From positions 1 to 20,004 of the IMG/VR virus record IMGVR_UViG_3300003937_000230: a DNA stretch of 20,004 nt. One strand, given 5' to 3'. The notes under the pieces are model-generated. The model was not told the DNA's origin. It did no database searches and worked only from the letters and a program-made list of their open reading frames with translations. How positions within the stretch are numbered: position 1 is the first letter of the stretch; the number at the start of each line of letters is the position of its first letter. The translations under genes were made by a program, and so were the position numbers. The DNA comes from a virus. Shown in pieces: positions 1 to 5,797 of this stretch.

Positions 1-1
1 T

Positions 2-1450
2 AAAAAGTTTGAATCAACTGTACGATGCTGCACTCAAAACGGCATCAGAGGTGGTTCTGCTACAGTTCACTTTCCTATCTGGCACCAAGAAATAGAAGAC
101 ATTATTGTTCTTAAGAACAACAAAGGCACAGAAGACAATCGAGTGAGGAAACTTGACTACTCCATCCAAATTTCAAAACTTTTCTACGAACGTTTCATTG
201 CGAATGGAGAGATTAGCTTATTCTCACCGCATGACGTACCAGGTTTGTTCGATGCTTTCGGGACTGATAAGTTTGACGATCTCTATGTGGCTTATGAACA
301 GGATGAGTTTACTTCAAGAAAGACTATCGGGGCGCAGGAATTAATTCTAAACATCCTTAAGGAAAGAGCAGAAACTGGTCGCATCTACCTGATGAACATC
401 GATCACTGCAATTCTCACTCATCATTCAAAGATAAGGTTGAGATGTCTAACCTCTGTCAAGAGATTACTCTTCCTACATATCCCATTAATCATATTGATG
501 ACGAAAATGGTGAGATTGCTTTGTGCATTCTCTCTGCAGTTAACGTTGGAAAGATTAAATCTGATGAAGAGTTAGAAGATCTTTGCGAACTTGCTGTTCG
601 TGGACTGGAAGAACTGATTGACTATCAAGAGTATCCTGTAGCGGCAGCAGAACGTGCTACAAAGGCAAGAAGATCGCTTGGAGTAGGATTTATTGGTCTG
701 GCACATTATTTGGCAAAACTGGGTTACCAATACGACTCTCAAGAAGCATGGGACGCAGTTCATGGACTCTCTGAGTCTTTCCAGTATTATCTTTTGAAGA
801 CTTCAAATGAACTTGCAAAAGAAAAAGGATGGTGTGATGATTTTGGTCGCACCAAGTATTCAGATGGAATTCTTCCAATTGATACATATAAGAATGACGT
901 TGATGAAATCTGTAATCAAACATTAGCACATGATTGGGAAAGTCTTAGAGCATCTATCACCACCCACGGTCTTAGGCACTCAACATTGTCGGCACAGATG
1001 CCATCGGAGTCTAGTTCCGTTGTGTCAAATGCAACCAATGGAATTGAACCACCAAGAGATTACTTGTCCATTAAGAAATCAAAGAAGGGGCCTCTTAAGC
1101 AAATTGTTCCACAATACAATTCCTTGAAAAATAACTATACATTATTGTGGGAAATGGAATCTAATCGCGGTTACATTAATGTTGTTGCTGTGATGCAGAA
1201 ATTCTTTGACCAAGCAATTTCTGGAAACTGGAGTTATAATCCAGAGAACTATCCAGATAATGAAGTTCCTGTTTCGGTTATGGCACAAGACTTTTTGACT
1301 ACATATAAGTATGGTTGGAAAACTTCTTATTATCAAAATACTCATGACATGAAGAGTGATGAGATTGAAGAAGAAAAACCAAATTTGGACAATTTGTTGA
1401 CCGATCTAGAACACGCCGAGGAGGGAGAGTGTGAATCCTGTGCAGTTTAA
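2..1450 (+). CDS. nrdA: Ribonucleoside-diphosphate reductase, alpha (large) subunit, C-terminal part
   Basis: Catalytic subunit of class Ia ribonucleotide reductase, which makes deoxynucleotides from ribonucleoside diphosphates for phage DNA synthesis. The reading frame is open from base 2 and the start lies outside the window, so this is the 5'-truncated C-terminal ~480 residues. Motifs match the E. coli enzyme: TQNGIRGGSATVHFP near the start; MSNLCQEI at 443-466 carrying the Asn-Cys-Glu active-site trio (E. coli N437, C439, E441); NGEIALC with the partner redox cysteine (E. coli C462); and SYYQNT near the C-terminus with the Tyr-Tyr radical-transfer pair (E. coli Y730/Y731). The protein ends in CESCAV, the mobile CxxC tail that is re-reduced by glutaredoxin or thioredoxin. 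The nrdB start lies 40 bp downstream, so the two are surely one operon. Nothing looks broken in the visible part. Confidence 0.97.
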   Translation, partial: KKFESTVRCCTQNGIRGGSATVHFPIWHQEIEDIIVLKNNKGTEDNRVRKLDYSIQISKLFYERFIANGEISLFSPHDVPGLFDAFGTDKFDDLYVAYEQDEFTSRKTIGAQELILNILKERAETGRIYLMNIDHCNSHSSFKDKVEMSNLCQEITLPTYPINHIDDENGEIALCILSAVNVGKIKSDEELEDLCELAVRGLEELIDYQEYPVAAAERATKARRSLGVGFIGLAHYLAKLGYQYDSQEAWDAVHGLSESFQYYLLKTSNELAKEKGWCDDFGRTKYSDGILPIDTYKNDVDEICNQTLAHDWESLRASITTHGLRHSTLSAQMPSESSSVVSNATNGIEPPRDYLSIKKSKKGPLKQIVPQYNSLKNNYTLLWEMESNRGYINVVAVMQKFFDQAISGNWSYNPENYPDNEVPVSVMAQDFLTTYKYGWKTSYYQNTHDMKSDEIEEEKPNLDNLLTDLEHAEEGECESCAV

Positions 1451-1490
1451 AATATCATCTTTGGAAAACATTAATACTACTGTTAAAGGT

Positions 1491-2621
1491 ATGACTGTCT
1501 TTAACACTGAACAAGTTAATACTAAAAAGCAACCGATGTTTTTCGGTAAACCTCTGGGTGTCCAGAGATACGATTCATACAAATATCCAATTTTTGATAA
1601 ACTCACCACACAACAATTAGGATACTTCTGGAGACCTGAAGAGGTTTCTTTACAGAAGGATCGTGGTGATTATCAATTACTACGTCCAGAACAAAAGCAT
1701 ATCTATACTTCTAATTTAAAGTATCAGATTATGCTAGACTCTATTCAGGGTCGCGGTCCTGGTATGGCATTCATTCCTTACTGCTCCTTACCTGAACTAG
1801 AAGCATGTATGGAAGTATGGGGATTTATGGAGATGATCCATAGTCGCTCTTACACATACATTATTAAAAATGTCTATAGTGACCCCTCAGAAGTCTTTGA
1901 TAAGATTGTTACTGATCCTCGTATCTTAGAACGTGCAGCAAGCGTAACAGAATCTTATGATAACTTTATTAGCAGCGCCCATCAGTATGATAATTCCAAT
2001 GACTGGCAACATGCTTTAGAGCAAGTTCCTGCAGCACTAGAAGGAAAGTATGAACTCAAGCGCAAACTCTACAGAGCAGTCGCTAATGTCAACATATTGG
2101 AAGGTATTCGTTTTTATGTTTCTTTCGCTTGTAGTTTTGCATTTGGTGAACTCAAACTTATGGAGGGATCCGCTAAGATCATCTCCCTTATTGCAAGAGA
2201 CGAGAACCAACACTTGGCAATTACTCAAAACATTCTGAACAAGTGGAAGCAAGGTGATGATCCTGAAATGGCACAGATTATGAAAGAGGAAGAAGAGTGG
2301 ACCTATAAAGCATTCGATCGTGCTGTAAATGAAGAGAAGCGTTGGGCAGATTACCTGTTCAAAGACGGATCAATGATTGGTCTGAATGATAAACTCCTTC
2401 AGCAATATGTTGAGTGGATTGCTAATCGTCGTCTTAAAGGCATCGGTTTGCGTCCTGTATATGACATTGCAGCAAATGCTAACCCACTACCCTGGACACA
2501 GCACTGGATCTCTTCTAAGGGTCTTCAAGTGGCACCACAGGAGACAGAAGTTGAATCTTATGTTGTTGGTGGTATCAAGCAAGATGTTAAAAAAGACACA
2601 TTCAGTGGTTTCCAACTCTGA
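1491..2621 (+). CDS. nrdB: Ribonucleoside-diphosphate reductase, beta (small, radical) subunit
   Basis: Di-iron, tyrosyl-radical subunit of class Ia ribonucleotide reductase, partner of the upstream NrdA. With the start at ATG 1491 (376 aa), the metal ligands fall at D83, E114, H117, E204, E238 and H241 and the radical tyrosine at Y121. These are identical to or one less than the E. coli numbers (84, 115, 118, 204, 238, 241, 122), which supports this start. Key segments are MEMIHSRSYTYI and IARDENQHL. The C-terminus FSGFQL resembles the E. coli NFQL tail that docks into NrdA. An in-frame GTG at 1431 with a strong purine-rich ribosome-binding site (GAGGAGGGAGAG) would add 20 residues overlapping nrdA. 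I prefer ATG 1491 from family alignment, but the GTG cannot be excluded. A terminator follows the gene at 2714. Confidence 0.97.
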   Translation: MTVFNTEQVNTKKQPMFFGKPLGVQRYDSYKYPIFDKLTTQQLGYFWRPEEVSLQKDRGDYQLLRPEQKHIYTSNLKYQIMLDSIQGRGPGMAFIPYCSLPELEACMEVWGFMEMIHSRSYTYIIKNVYSDPSEVFDKIVTDPRILERAASVTESYDNFISSAHQYDNSNDWQHALEQVPAALEGKYELKRKLYRAVANVNILEGIRFYVSFACSFAFGELKLMEGSAKIISLIARDENQHLAITQNILNKWKQGDDPEMAQIMKEEEEWTYKAFDRAVNEEKRWADYLFKDGSMIGLNDKLLQQYVEWIANRRLKGIGLRPVYDIAANANPLPWTQHWISSKGLQVAPQETEVESYVVGGIKQDVKKDTFSGFQL

Positions 2622-2713
2622 TTTGGAAAAATATATCGAGGCAAAAAAGTGTGATGATTATATATTTGAAAATCGTGACATTGATGACAAACTAGATCAA
2701 AACTGCTTAAATA

Positions 2714-2733
2714 GGGGGAACGCTTCCCCCTTT
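2714..2733 (+). terminator. Rho-independent terminator after nrdB
   Basis: GGGGGAA (2714-2720) pairs perfectly with TTCCCCC (2724-2730) around a CGC loop and is followed by TTT. The T-tract is short, so termination may be partial. It closes the nrdA-nrdB unit; the next ATG (2737) begins only four bases after it. TTAAATA just upstream (2707-2713) resembles a T4-type late promoter but overlaps the stem, so I do not call it. Confidence 0.8.
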
Positions 2734-2736
2734 AGT

Positions 2737-2898
2737 ATGCCTAAGAATCAAATTCAAAAAGATGAAATGAAAAATCGTATACTTAAATTGAAAAATGAGG
2801 TATACGAAGAACCTGATACTGTGTGGCAAGGGGATCGAGATATGGCACATAAATATCTCGACAAGGTGTTAAACATTATTGATGAGTATCGATATTGA
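2737..2898 (+). CDS. Small conserved cyanophage-type hypothetical protein
   Basis: Predicted 53-residue, highly charged protein ending in DKVLNIIDEYRY. It is probably soluble and largely helical, with no membrane segment or metal site. I recall similar short proteins ending in ...IIDEYRY in T4-like cyanophages but know no function. ATG 2737 is chosen because it follows the terminator. The same frame stays open upstream to about 2605 with acidic, protein-like composition (possible GTG 2605 or TTG 2623), so a longer N-terminus reading through the terminator hairpin is conceivable. No clear ribosome-binding site precedes 2737. Confidence 0.6.
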   Translation: MPKNQIQKDEMKNRILKLKNEVYEEPDTVWQGDRDMAHKYLDKVLNIIDEYRY

Positions 2899-3141
2899 TT
2901 ATGAAAATCCATGGATCTATTTGGGTGTCTTAAAGCGGACATTGACAAATTGGGCAGACAAAATTTTAGTAGAACTATCCTGTCTTTACATAAAACAGGT
3001 GGCAAAACAAACTTCGAAGAAACGAAACAACTCTTTGCACACGGAGTCCTTACAGAATCACTTGACACAGGAGGACCTGCCTACTACAATAGCAACATCC
3101 TCAGCAGGTACTTCCGAAAAGACTATTATGATGGAGACTGA
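2882..3141 (+). pseudogene. Remnant of a GIY-YIG (T4-like Uri/Seg-type) nuclease, catalytic core deleted and frameshifted
   Basis: ATG 2882 opens one frame with SIDIDYENPWIYLG, which resembles the N-terminus I recall for small GIY-YIG nucleases of T4-like cyanophages (DYxNPWxxxG). At about 2920-2930 the similarity moves to the frame of ATG 2911, which encodes LKADIDKLGRQNFSR, then LHKTGGKTNFEETKQLF, LTESLDTGG and YYNSNILSRYFRKDYY. These resemble the C-terminal half of the same proteins (FSREILSLH, KTNFEE, ETLDTGE, YYNxNIxxxY). The part between, which should hold the GIY...YIG residues and the catalytic Arg and Glu (roughly 50-60 residues), is absent. The simplest reading is an internal deletion that also shifted the frame. 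The residual ORF 2911-3141 (76 aa) is still open and could be expressed, but could not be an active GIY-YIG enzyme. Family identity is from memory. Confidence 0.62.
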
Positions 3142-3352
3142 AGAAATTGTTGCAGACGTTCGACAGTGGGCAATTGATAAAGTTCAAGAGTATAATGGAC
3201 AAGGTGTAGAGAGAATCTATGATCAATTTGCAATCATGGCAGAATTTGATGAATGGTTCGACCCAAAAGAAGATTTAGAAGTCGTATCACTTGCCAAAAT
3301 CTCTGAAGACGAGTATGATAGATTCGTTGATGATCATAATCAACTGCGGTGA
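3128..3352 (+). CDS. Small acidic hypothetical protein
   Basis: 74-residue acidic protein beginning METEEIVADVRQWAID, with many Asp and Glu residues and no cysteine or membrane segment. It is probably helical. Tandem ATGs at 3128 and 3131 are both possible starts and overlap the end of the nuclease remnant by 11-14 bp, a typical phage junction. The frame is open further upstream to about 2879, but there it is antisense-free noise shared with the nuclease remnant, so the short start is preferred. Function is unknown. The tRNA cluster starts 45 bp downstream. Confidence 0.65.
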   Translation: MMETEEIVADVRQWAIDKVQEYNGQGVERIYDQFAIMAEFDEWFDPKEDLEVVSLAKISEDEYDRFVDDHNQLR

Positions 3353-3358
3353 CCTCCT

Positions 3359-3393
3359 TGGTAGTTCAGGGTTAGCGGCGATAGGAACTACCA
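3359..3393 (+). other. Strong hairpin in front of the tRNA cluster
   Basis: TGGTAGTTC (3359-3367) pairs perfectly with GAACTACCA (3385-3393), nine base pairs, around a 17-nt loop. It starts six bases after the preceding stop codon and ends four bases before tRNA-Arg. No T-tract follows, so it is not a classical terminator. It could be an RNA processing or stability element for the tRNA transcript, or a remnant of a lost RNA gene. Confidence 0.5.
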
Positions 3394-3397
3394 TTAA

Positions 3398-3470
3398 GGG
3401 TCAGTAGCTCAGTGGATAGAGCATCGCACTTCTAATGCGTTGGTCGGGGGTTCAAATCCCTCCTGACCCG
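3398..3470 (+). tRNA. tRNA-Arg (anticodon UCU)
   Basis: Full cloverleaf of 73 nt. Acceptor GGGTCAG pairs with CTGACCC, D-stem GCTC/GAGC, anticodon arm TCGCA-CTTCTAA-TGCGT with anticodon TCT at positions 34-36, and a T-arm with loop TTCAAAT. CCA is not encoded. It reads AGA/AGG arginine codons, which are common in the low-GC phage genes around it. Confidence 0.95.
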
Positions 3471-3474
3471 CTTT

Positions 3475-3545
3475 GCGGAATTAGTTTAGAGGCAAAACTA
3501 AAGGTTTCCAACCTTTCGTCACCAGTTCGATTCTGGTATTCCGCT
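3475..3545 (+). tRNA. tRNA-Gly (anticodon UCC)
   Basis: 71-nt cloverleaf only four bases after tRNA-Arg. Acceptor GCGGAAT/ATTCCGC, D-stem GTTT/AAAC, anticodon arm AAAGG-TTTCCAA-CCTTT with anticodon TCC, and T-stem ACCAG/CTGGT with loop TTCGATT. CCA is not encoded. It reads GGA and GGG. The four-base spacing suggests both tRNAs are cut from one precursor. Confidence 0.95.
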
Positions 3546-3562
3546 TTCTCCAAGTTTTTGTT

Positions 3563-3757
3563 ATGTCAGAGTATGATTTTGGAGGACTTGAAAGACACCC
3601 GGTCAGTATACTACGATTGATTAGTGAATTGGAAGGGTCGTCCCAACTATGTAAATATATGGGGTTTCAAGATGATATGAATACTCTCAATGAAATGAAG
3701 AAGAGATATTATAAACTCTACTTCAAAACAAAGAAAGAGTACAACAATCCTCTATAG
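3563..3757 (+). CDS. Small hypothetical protein between tRNA genes
   Basis: 64-residue protein starting SEYDFGGLERHPVSIL and ending in a Lys/Tyr-rich segment. It has no membrane segment or metal site. It sits between tRNA-Gly and tRNA-Asn; its stop codon lies inside the acceptor stem of tRNA-Asn (10-bp overlap from 3748). No convincing ribosome-binding site is visible. I do not recognise a family; gene-sized and in the direction of its neighbours, so probably real. Confidence 0.6.
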   Translation: MSEYDFGGLERHPVSILRLISELEGSSQLCKYMGFQDDMNTLNEMKKRYYKLYFKTKKEYNNPL

Positions 3758-3820
3758 CTCAGTTGGTAGAGCACGGAACTGTTAATTCTGTTGTCCCTGG
3801 TTCGAGTCCAGGTGGAGGAG
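3748..3820 (+). tRNA. tRNA-Asn (anticodon GUU)
   Basis: 73-nt cloverleaf. Acceptor TCCTCTA/TGGAGGA, D-stem GCTC/GAGC, anticodon arm CGGAA-CTGTTAA-TTCTG with anticodon GTT, T-stem CCTGG/CCAGG with loop TTCGAGT, discriminator G, and no encoded CCA. It reads AAC/AAU. Its 5' end overlaps the 3' end of the preceding small ORF. Confidence 0.95.
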
Positions 3821-3822
3821 TC

Positions 3823-3894
3823 GGGCGAATAGTTCAGAGGTAGAACACTTGATTTACATTCAAGTTGTCGGGGGTTCGATCCCCTCTTCGCCCA
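3823..3894 (+). tRNA. tRNA-Val (anticodon UAC)
   Basis: 72-nt cloverleaf two bases after tRNA-Asn. Acceptor GGGCGAA/TTCGCCC, D-stem GTTC/GAAC, anticodon arm CTTGA-TTTACAT-TCAAG with anticodon TAC, T-loop TTCGATC, discriminator A. It reads GUA/GUG. Confidence 0.95.
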
Positions 3895-3916
3895 TGTCGA
3901 ATTCAATGTATGCCTA

Positions 3917-4165
3917 ATGATTACTATCAGATGCAAAGAGTGTAGAAAGGAACTGACAAGCACAAGTAAAATTCAGTTCTGTGGTTGTCCCAATCAAATG
4001 AGTATTGTGGATAATAAGATTGGTGCCAAAGACTTAGATAAAGTTGTAATGGTAAATTCTCAAAAGTCAAATAGTAAAAATAGTGTATTAACTTCTGAAG
4101 ATGTTGCTTGGCACGAACAAAGAAGAAAACGTAAAGTTAGAAAGTTGAACTTTGAAATCAAATAA
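3917..4165 (+). CDS. Small zinc-finger-like conserved cyanophage protein
   Basis: 82-residue basic protein. The N-terminus carries CKEC (residues 6-9) and CGCP (about residues 22-25), a four-cysteine pattern that suggests a zinc ribbon. The C-terminal half is Lys/Arg-rich (QRRKRKVRKL), consistent with nucleic acid contact. I recall proteins with this CKEC...CGCP...RRKRKVR arrangement in many T4-like cyanophages, but no function is established to my knowledge. It starts 22 bp after tRNA-Val. The 71-bp gap that follows is very AT-rich, with an imperfect inverted repeat AGTATT...AATACT and no clear promoter. Confidence 0.8.
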   Translation: MITIRCKECRKELTSTSKIQFCGCPNQMSIVDNKIGAKDLDKVVMVNSQKSNSKNSVLTSEDVAWHEQRRKRKVRKLNFEIK

Positions 4166-4236
4166 GTATTAAAAACTGTAGAAAATATTAAAAAATACTG
4201 TATCATCTATATACACATATATCTCAAATACTAGAA

Positions 4237-4452
4237 ATGATATTATTTTATTTTGGTATTATGACAATACTTGTCTTAATTGCTTTTGGAGAATATGATT
4301 CAACTATGCGATTCGTAGCATATGTTGACCTTAGTATTAGATATCAAATTGTGCTATTAAAATTGTGGTTTATGAAAAAGAGAATGGAACTGCGACTTAA
4401 AAAAGATACCACTGAATATAAACGTCTCATAGAGGAACGAAAAAATGTCTAA
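4237..4452 (+). CDS. Small single-pass membrane protein
   Basis: 71-residue protein with one hydrophobic segment at the N-terminus (residues 2-17, ILFYFGIMTILVLIAF) followed by a basic, probably cytoplasmic helix rich in Lys, Arg and Glu. Its stop overlaps the next start by eight bases, so the two genes are probably translationally coupled. No family recognised. Confidence 0.6.
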   Translation: MILFYFGIMTILVLIAFGEYDSTMRFVAYVDLSIRYQIVLLKLWFMKKRMELRLKKDTTEYKRLIEERKNV

Positions 4453-4723
4453 CAAGGAACTGTCCGACTTATCATTAAGTAGGTTGGAATGTCCAAAGTG
4501 TGGTGCCGTCTGGATTAATGGAGAGCATCGATGGTCGGGTACTGGAAATCGAGGTAGTGAACTAGATTTAGCGGGTCTAATATGCAATGAACATGCTGAT
4601 GAGCAGTGTATCAATCCTATGAAAGGACAAGAAGGTGGTGACACTTGGGAGAAACGTCTACAGGACCTAGATAAGTTTGGTGAAAAGTATGATGAAGGCA
4701 ATAGTCAGTGGTGGGATAAGTAA
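4445..4723 (+). CDS. Conserved cyanophage protein with a putative zinc-binding Cys/His cluster
   Basis: 92-residue acidic protein. CPKCGAVW (residues 16-23) is followed by a conserved-looking GEHRWSGTG, then ICNEH and a further cysteine (CINP), a pattern able to bind one Zn. The segment EGGDTWEKRLQDLD near the C-terminus matches my recall of small conserved cyanophage proteins. Role unknown; redox or nucleic acid binding are both possible. The start ATG 4445 has GAGGAACG eight bases upstream as ribosome-binding site and overlaps the preceding gene. Confidence 0.8.
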   Translation: MSNKELSDLSLSRLECPKCGAVWINGEHRWSGTGNRGSELDLAGLICNEHADEQCINPMKGQEGGDTWEKRLQDLDKFGEKYDEGNSQWWDK

Positions 4724-4727
4724 TGAA

Positions 4728-4928
4728 ATGGAAGTGGAAGAAATTGACTTTACAACAAAAGAAGAAGTTCAGGAGATGATTGATGATGCCATACGAAAGC
4801 ACAATCGTAATGCTGGAATTATCAGTATGTGTGTTGGCTGGGTTGTTCTCTCACTTTTTGCTGAGGGTTTACTTCGACTTGTTGGAGTGATTCCTCCATT
4901 ATTACCTTGGTTAAAGATAACATTATGA
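4728..4928 (+). CDS. Small membrane protein with acidic N-terminal helix
   Basis: 66 residues: a charged N-terminal helix (VEEIDFTTKEEVQEMIDDAI, then RKHNR) followed by a hydrophobic segment (about residues 31-60, IISMCVGWVVLSLFAEG onward) likely to span the membrane once. ATG 4728 is chosen because it follows the previous stop by four bases; in-frame upstream starts would overlap that gene. Its end overlaps the next tiny ORF (ATGATGA at 4925). Confidence 0.65.
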   Translation: MEVEEIDFTTKEEVQEMIDDAIRKHNRNAGIISMCVGWVVLSLFAEGLLRLVGVIPPLLPWLKITL

Positions 4929-5014
4929 TGAGTGGATTATTTGTTTTTGGATTTATTATTTTAATGATTGTTGGTATGGAAATAACATGGCCCGTAAAAA
5001 ATAAAAATCGATGA
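4925..5014 (+). CDS. 29-residue membrane peptide
   Basis: A very short ORF, ATG 4925 to TGA 5014. It is almost entirely one hydrophobic helix (LFVFGFIILMIVGMEI) with a short basic tail (VKNKNR). It overlaps the upstream gene by four bases and the downstream ATG 5011 by four bases (ATGA), i.e. it exactly fills the gap in a coupled gene chain, which supports it being translated. No function can be given. Confidence 0.5.
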   Translation: MMSGLFVFGFIILMIVGMEITWPVKNKNR

Positions 5015-5220
5015 ATCCAGTAATTTTAATTGGTTGCTTCACACCATTAGTTATTATTTTTATAGTAATGAAACTTGCGGTTTGGATATCTGCAGTTAAC
5101 ACAGAAAACTCTTATGTCGGAAAAGAACCTCTACGCAAACGAGGGCCCTATTTGGAGAACCCGTATGCAGATGTTGACGAAGATGAAGAGGAATTTGGAG
5201 ATCGCACAGATTATCGATGA
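5011..5220 (+). CDS. Small membrane protein with acidic tail
   Basis: 69 residues. One N-terminal transmembrane segment (about residues 3-28, VILIGCFTPLVIIFIVMKLA) is followed by a polar tail that becomes strongly acidic (DVDEDEEEFGDRTDYR). ATGA overlap with the preceding peptide. Its last third overlaps, in a different frame, the ORF beginning at 5114; both readings look protein-like. Confidence 0.6.
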   Translation: MNPVILIGCFTPLVIIFIVMKLAVWISAVNTENSYVGKEPLRKRGPYLENPYADVDEDEEEFGDRTDYR

Positions 5221-5344
5221 TGCTCTTTATGAATACTATGTCGTGGAACGTGGAGAAGAAGTTCCCAAGTGGAGATATATGAAAGATCAAGACTGGTGGA
5301 TAGAATACTTGGACTCTTTAGGAATTGACAGAAGGAATCCATAA
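5114..5344 (+). CDS. Small hypothetical protein overlapping its neighbour in another frame
   Basis: 76 residues from ATG 5114: SEKNLYANEGPIWRTRMQML, a basic helix, then IAQIIDDALYEYYVVERG and WRYMKDQDWWIEYLD. The aromatic, patterned sequence looks like a genuine folded protein and recalls a small conserved cyanophage family. It shares 107 bp with the membrane protein gene 5011-5220 in a +1-shifted frame. A shorter version could start at ATG 5168. The longer frame open to 5075 is less likely. No function known. Confidence 0.65.
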   Translation: MSEKNLYANEGPIWRTRMQMLTKMKRNLEIAQIIDDALYEYYVVERGEEVPKWRYMKDQDWWIEYLDSLGIDRRNP

Positions 5345-5425
5345 CTGTATGATAGGTGTAATGCCACATATCAAGCATTAGCAAGTTTGAATCCTGTTAC
5401 CTCGATTTACATACATAATGCAACT

Positions 5426-5596
5426 ATGAAATTTTATTCAGTGGAATACTGGCAAAAAAACTGGGACAAATTGATGGAAAAAGTGGAGAACGGAGAGGCG
5501 ATAGGGGTGGAAAATAAAAACGGCGAGAGAGCGATAATGATACCTGCAGACGAGGAGCTCATACGAATACACACAACTCACGATGATGCATCTTGA
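5426..5596 (+). CDS. Phd/YefM-like antitoxin-type small protein (orphan)
   Basis: 56 residues: KFYSVEYWQKNWDKLMEKVENGEAIGV-type beginning, then a short beta pair ending in MIPADEEL. The arrangement (N-terminal strand, helix with a VENGE turn, strand with an MIP motif) resembles the DNA-binding N-terminal part of Phd/YefM antitoxins. The toxin-binding C-terminal half is missing or replaced by a short acidic tail, and no toxin gene is adjacent. It may act as a small DNA-binding repressor or neutralise a host toxin; that is inference. The frame is open upstream to TTG 5387, but ATG 5426 is the natural start. tRNA-Ile begins at the base after its stop. Confidence 0.6.
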   Translation: MKFYSVEYWQKNWDKLMEKVENGEAIGVENKNGERAIMIPADEELIRIHTTHDDAS

Positions 5597-5668
5597 GGGA
5601 CTGTCGCATATTGGTTAATGCTCTCTGCTTATAACGGGGTAAACTGAGTTCAATTCTCAGCAGTCCTA
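5597..5668 (+). tRNA. tRNA-Ile (anticodon UAU)
   Basis: 72-nt cloverleaf. Acceptor GGGACTG/CAGTCCT (one G-U), D-stem GCAT/ATGC, anticodon arm CTCTG-CTTATAA-CGGGG with anticodon TAT (two U-G pairs in the stem), and a perfect T-stem CTGAG/CTCAG with loop TTCAATT. It would read AUA directly. Bacteria normally use a CAU tRNA with lysidine for this codon, so a UAU anticodon is unusual. The weak anticodon stem leaves a small chance that it is decaying. Confidence 0.85.
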
Positions 5669-5671
5669 TTT

Positions 5672-5744
5672 GCTTCCTTAGCAATCTGGTGAATGCAGCA
5701 AACTCATAATTTGCCTAAGGTGAGTTCGATCCTCACAGGAAGCA
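5672..5744 (+). tRNA. tRNA with CAU anticodon (elongator Met, or Ile2)
   Basis: 73-nt cloverleaf. Acceptor GCTTCCT/AGGAAGC is fully paired, so it is not an initiator tRNA. D-stem GCA/TGC, anticodon arm GCAAA-CTCATAA-TTTGC, T-stem GTGAG/CTCAC with loop TTCGATC. CAU tRNAs can be elongator Met or lysidine-modified Ile; sequence alone does not decide. The neighbouring tRNA-Ile(UAU) makes a second AUA reader redundant, which favours Met. Confidence 0.93.
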
Positions 5745-5745
5745 C

Positions 5746-5775
5746 TTGACAAAAACACCGCTAAACCCTTATAAT
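5746..5775 (+). promoter_or_regulatory. Sigma70-type (early) promoter
   Basis: TTGACA at 5746-5751, an 18-bp spacer, and TATAAT at 5770-5775: both hexamers are perfect. Transcription would start near 5782, about 16 bases before ATG 5798. It begins immediately after the last tRNA and would be read by the unmodified host RNA polymerase, so it likely drives the two genes that follow early in infection. Confidence 0.88.
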
Positions 5776-5797
5776 ACTAAGGTCAACAAACGGAACA

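Noticed and set aside
2942-2947. TTGACA as a -35 element.
   Set aside because: No reasonable -10 lies 16-18 bases downstream; it is inside the nuclease remnant.
2879-3127. A 157-residue reading of the ORF that ends at 3352, starting at 2879.
   Set aside because: Its upstream half overlaps the nuclease remnant and reads as out-of-frame noise (Ser/Thr/Leu-rich) except for the first 15 residues, which belong to the remnant's N-terminus. The gene more likely starts at 3128.
3435-3620. 61-codon + strand ORF across the tRNA-Arg and tRNA-Gly genes.
   Set aside because: It is the translation of the tRNA sequences themselves; the two cloverleaves explain the DNA fully.
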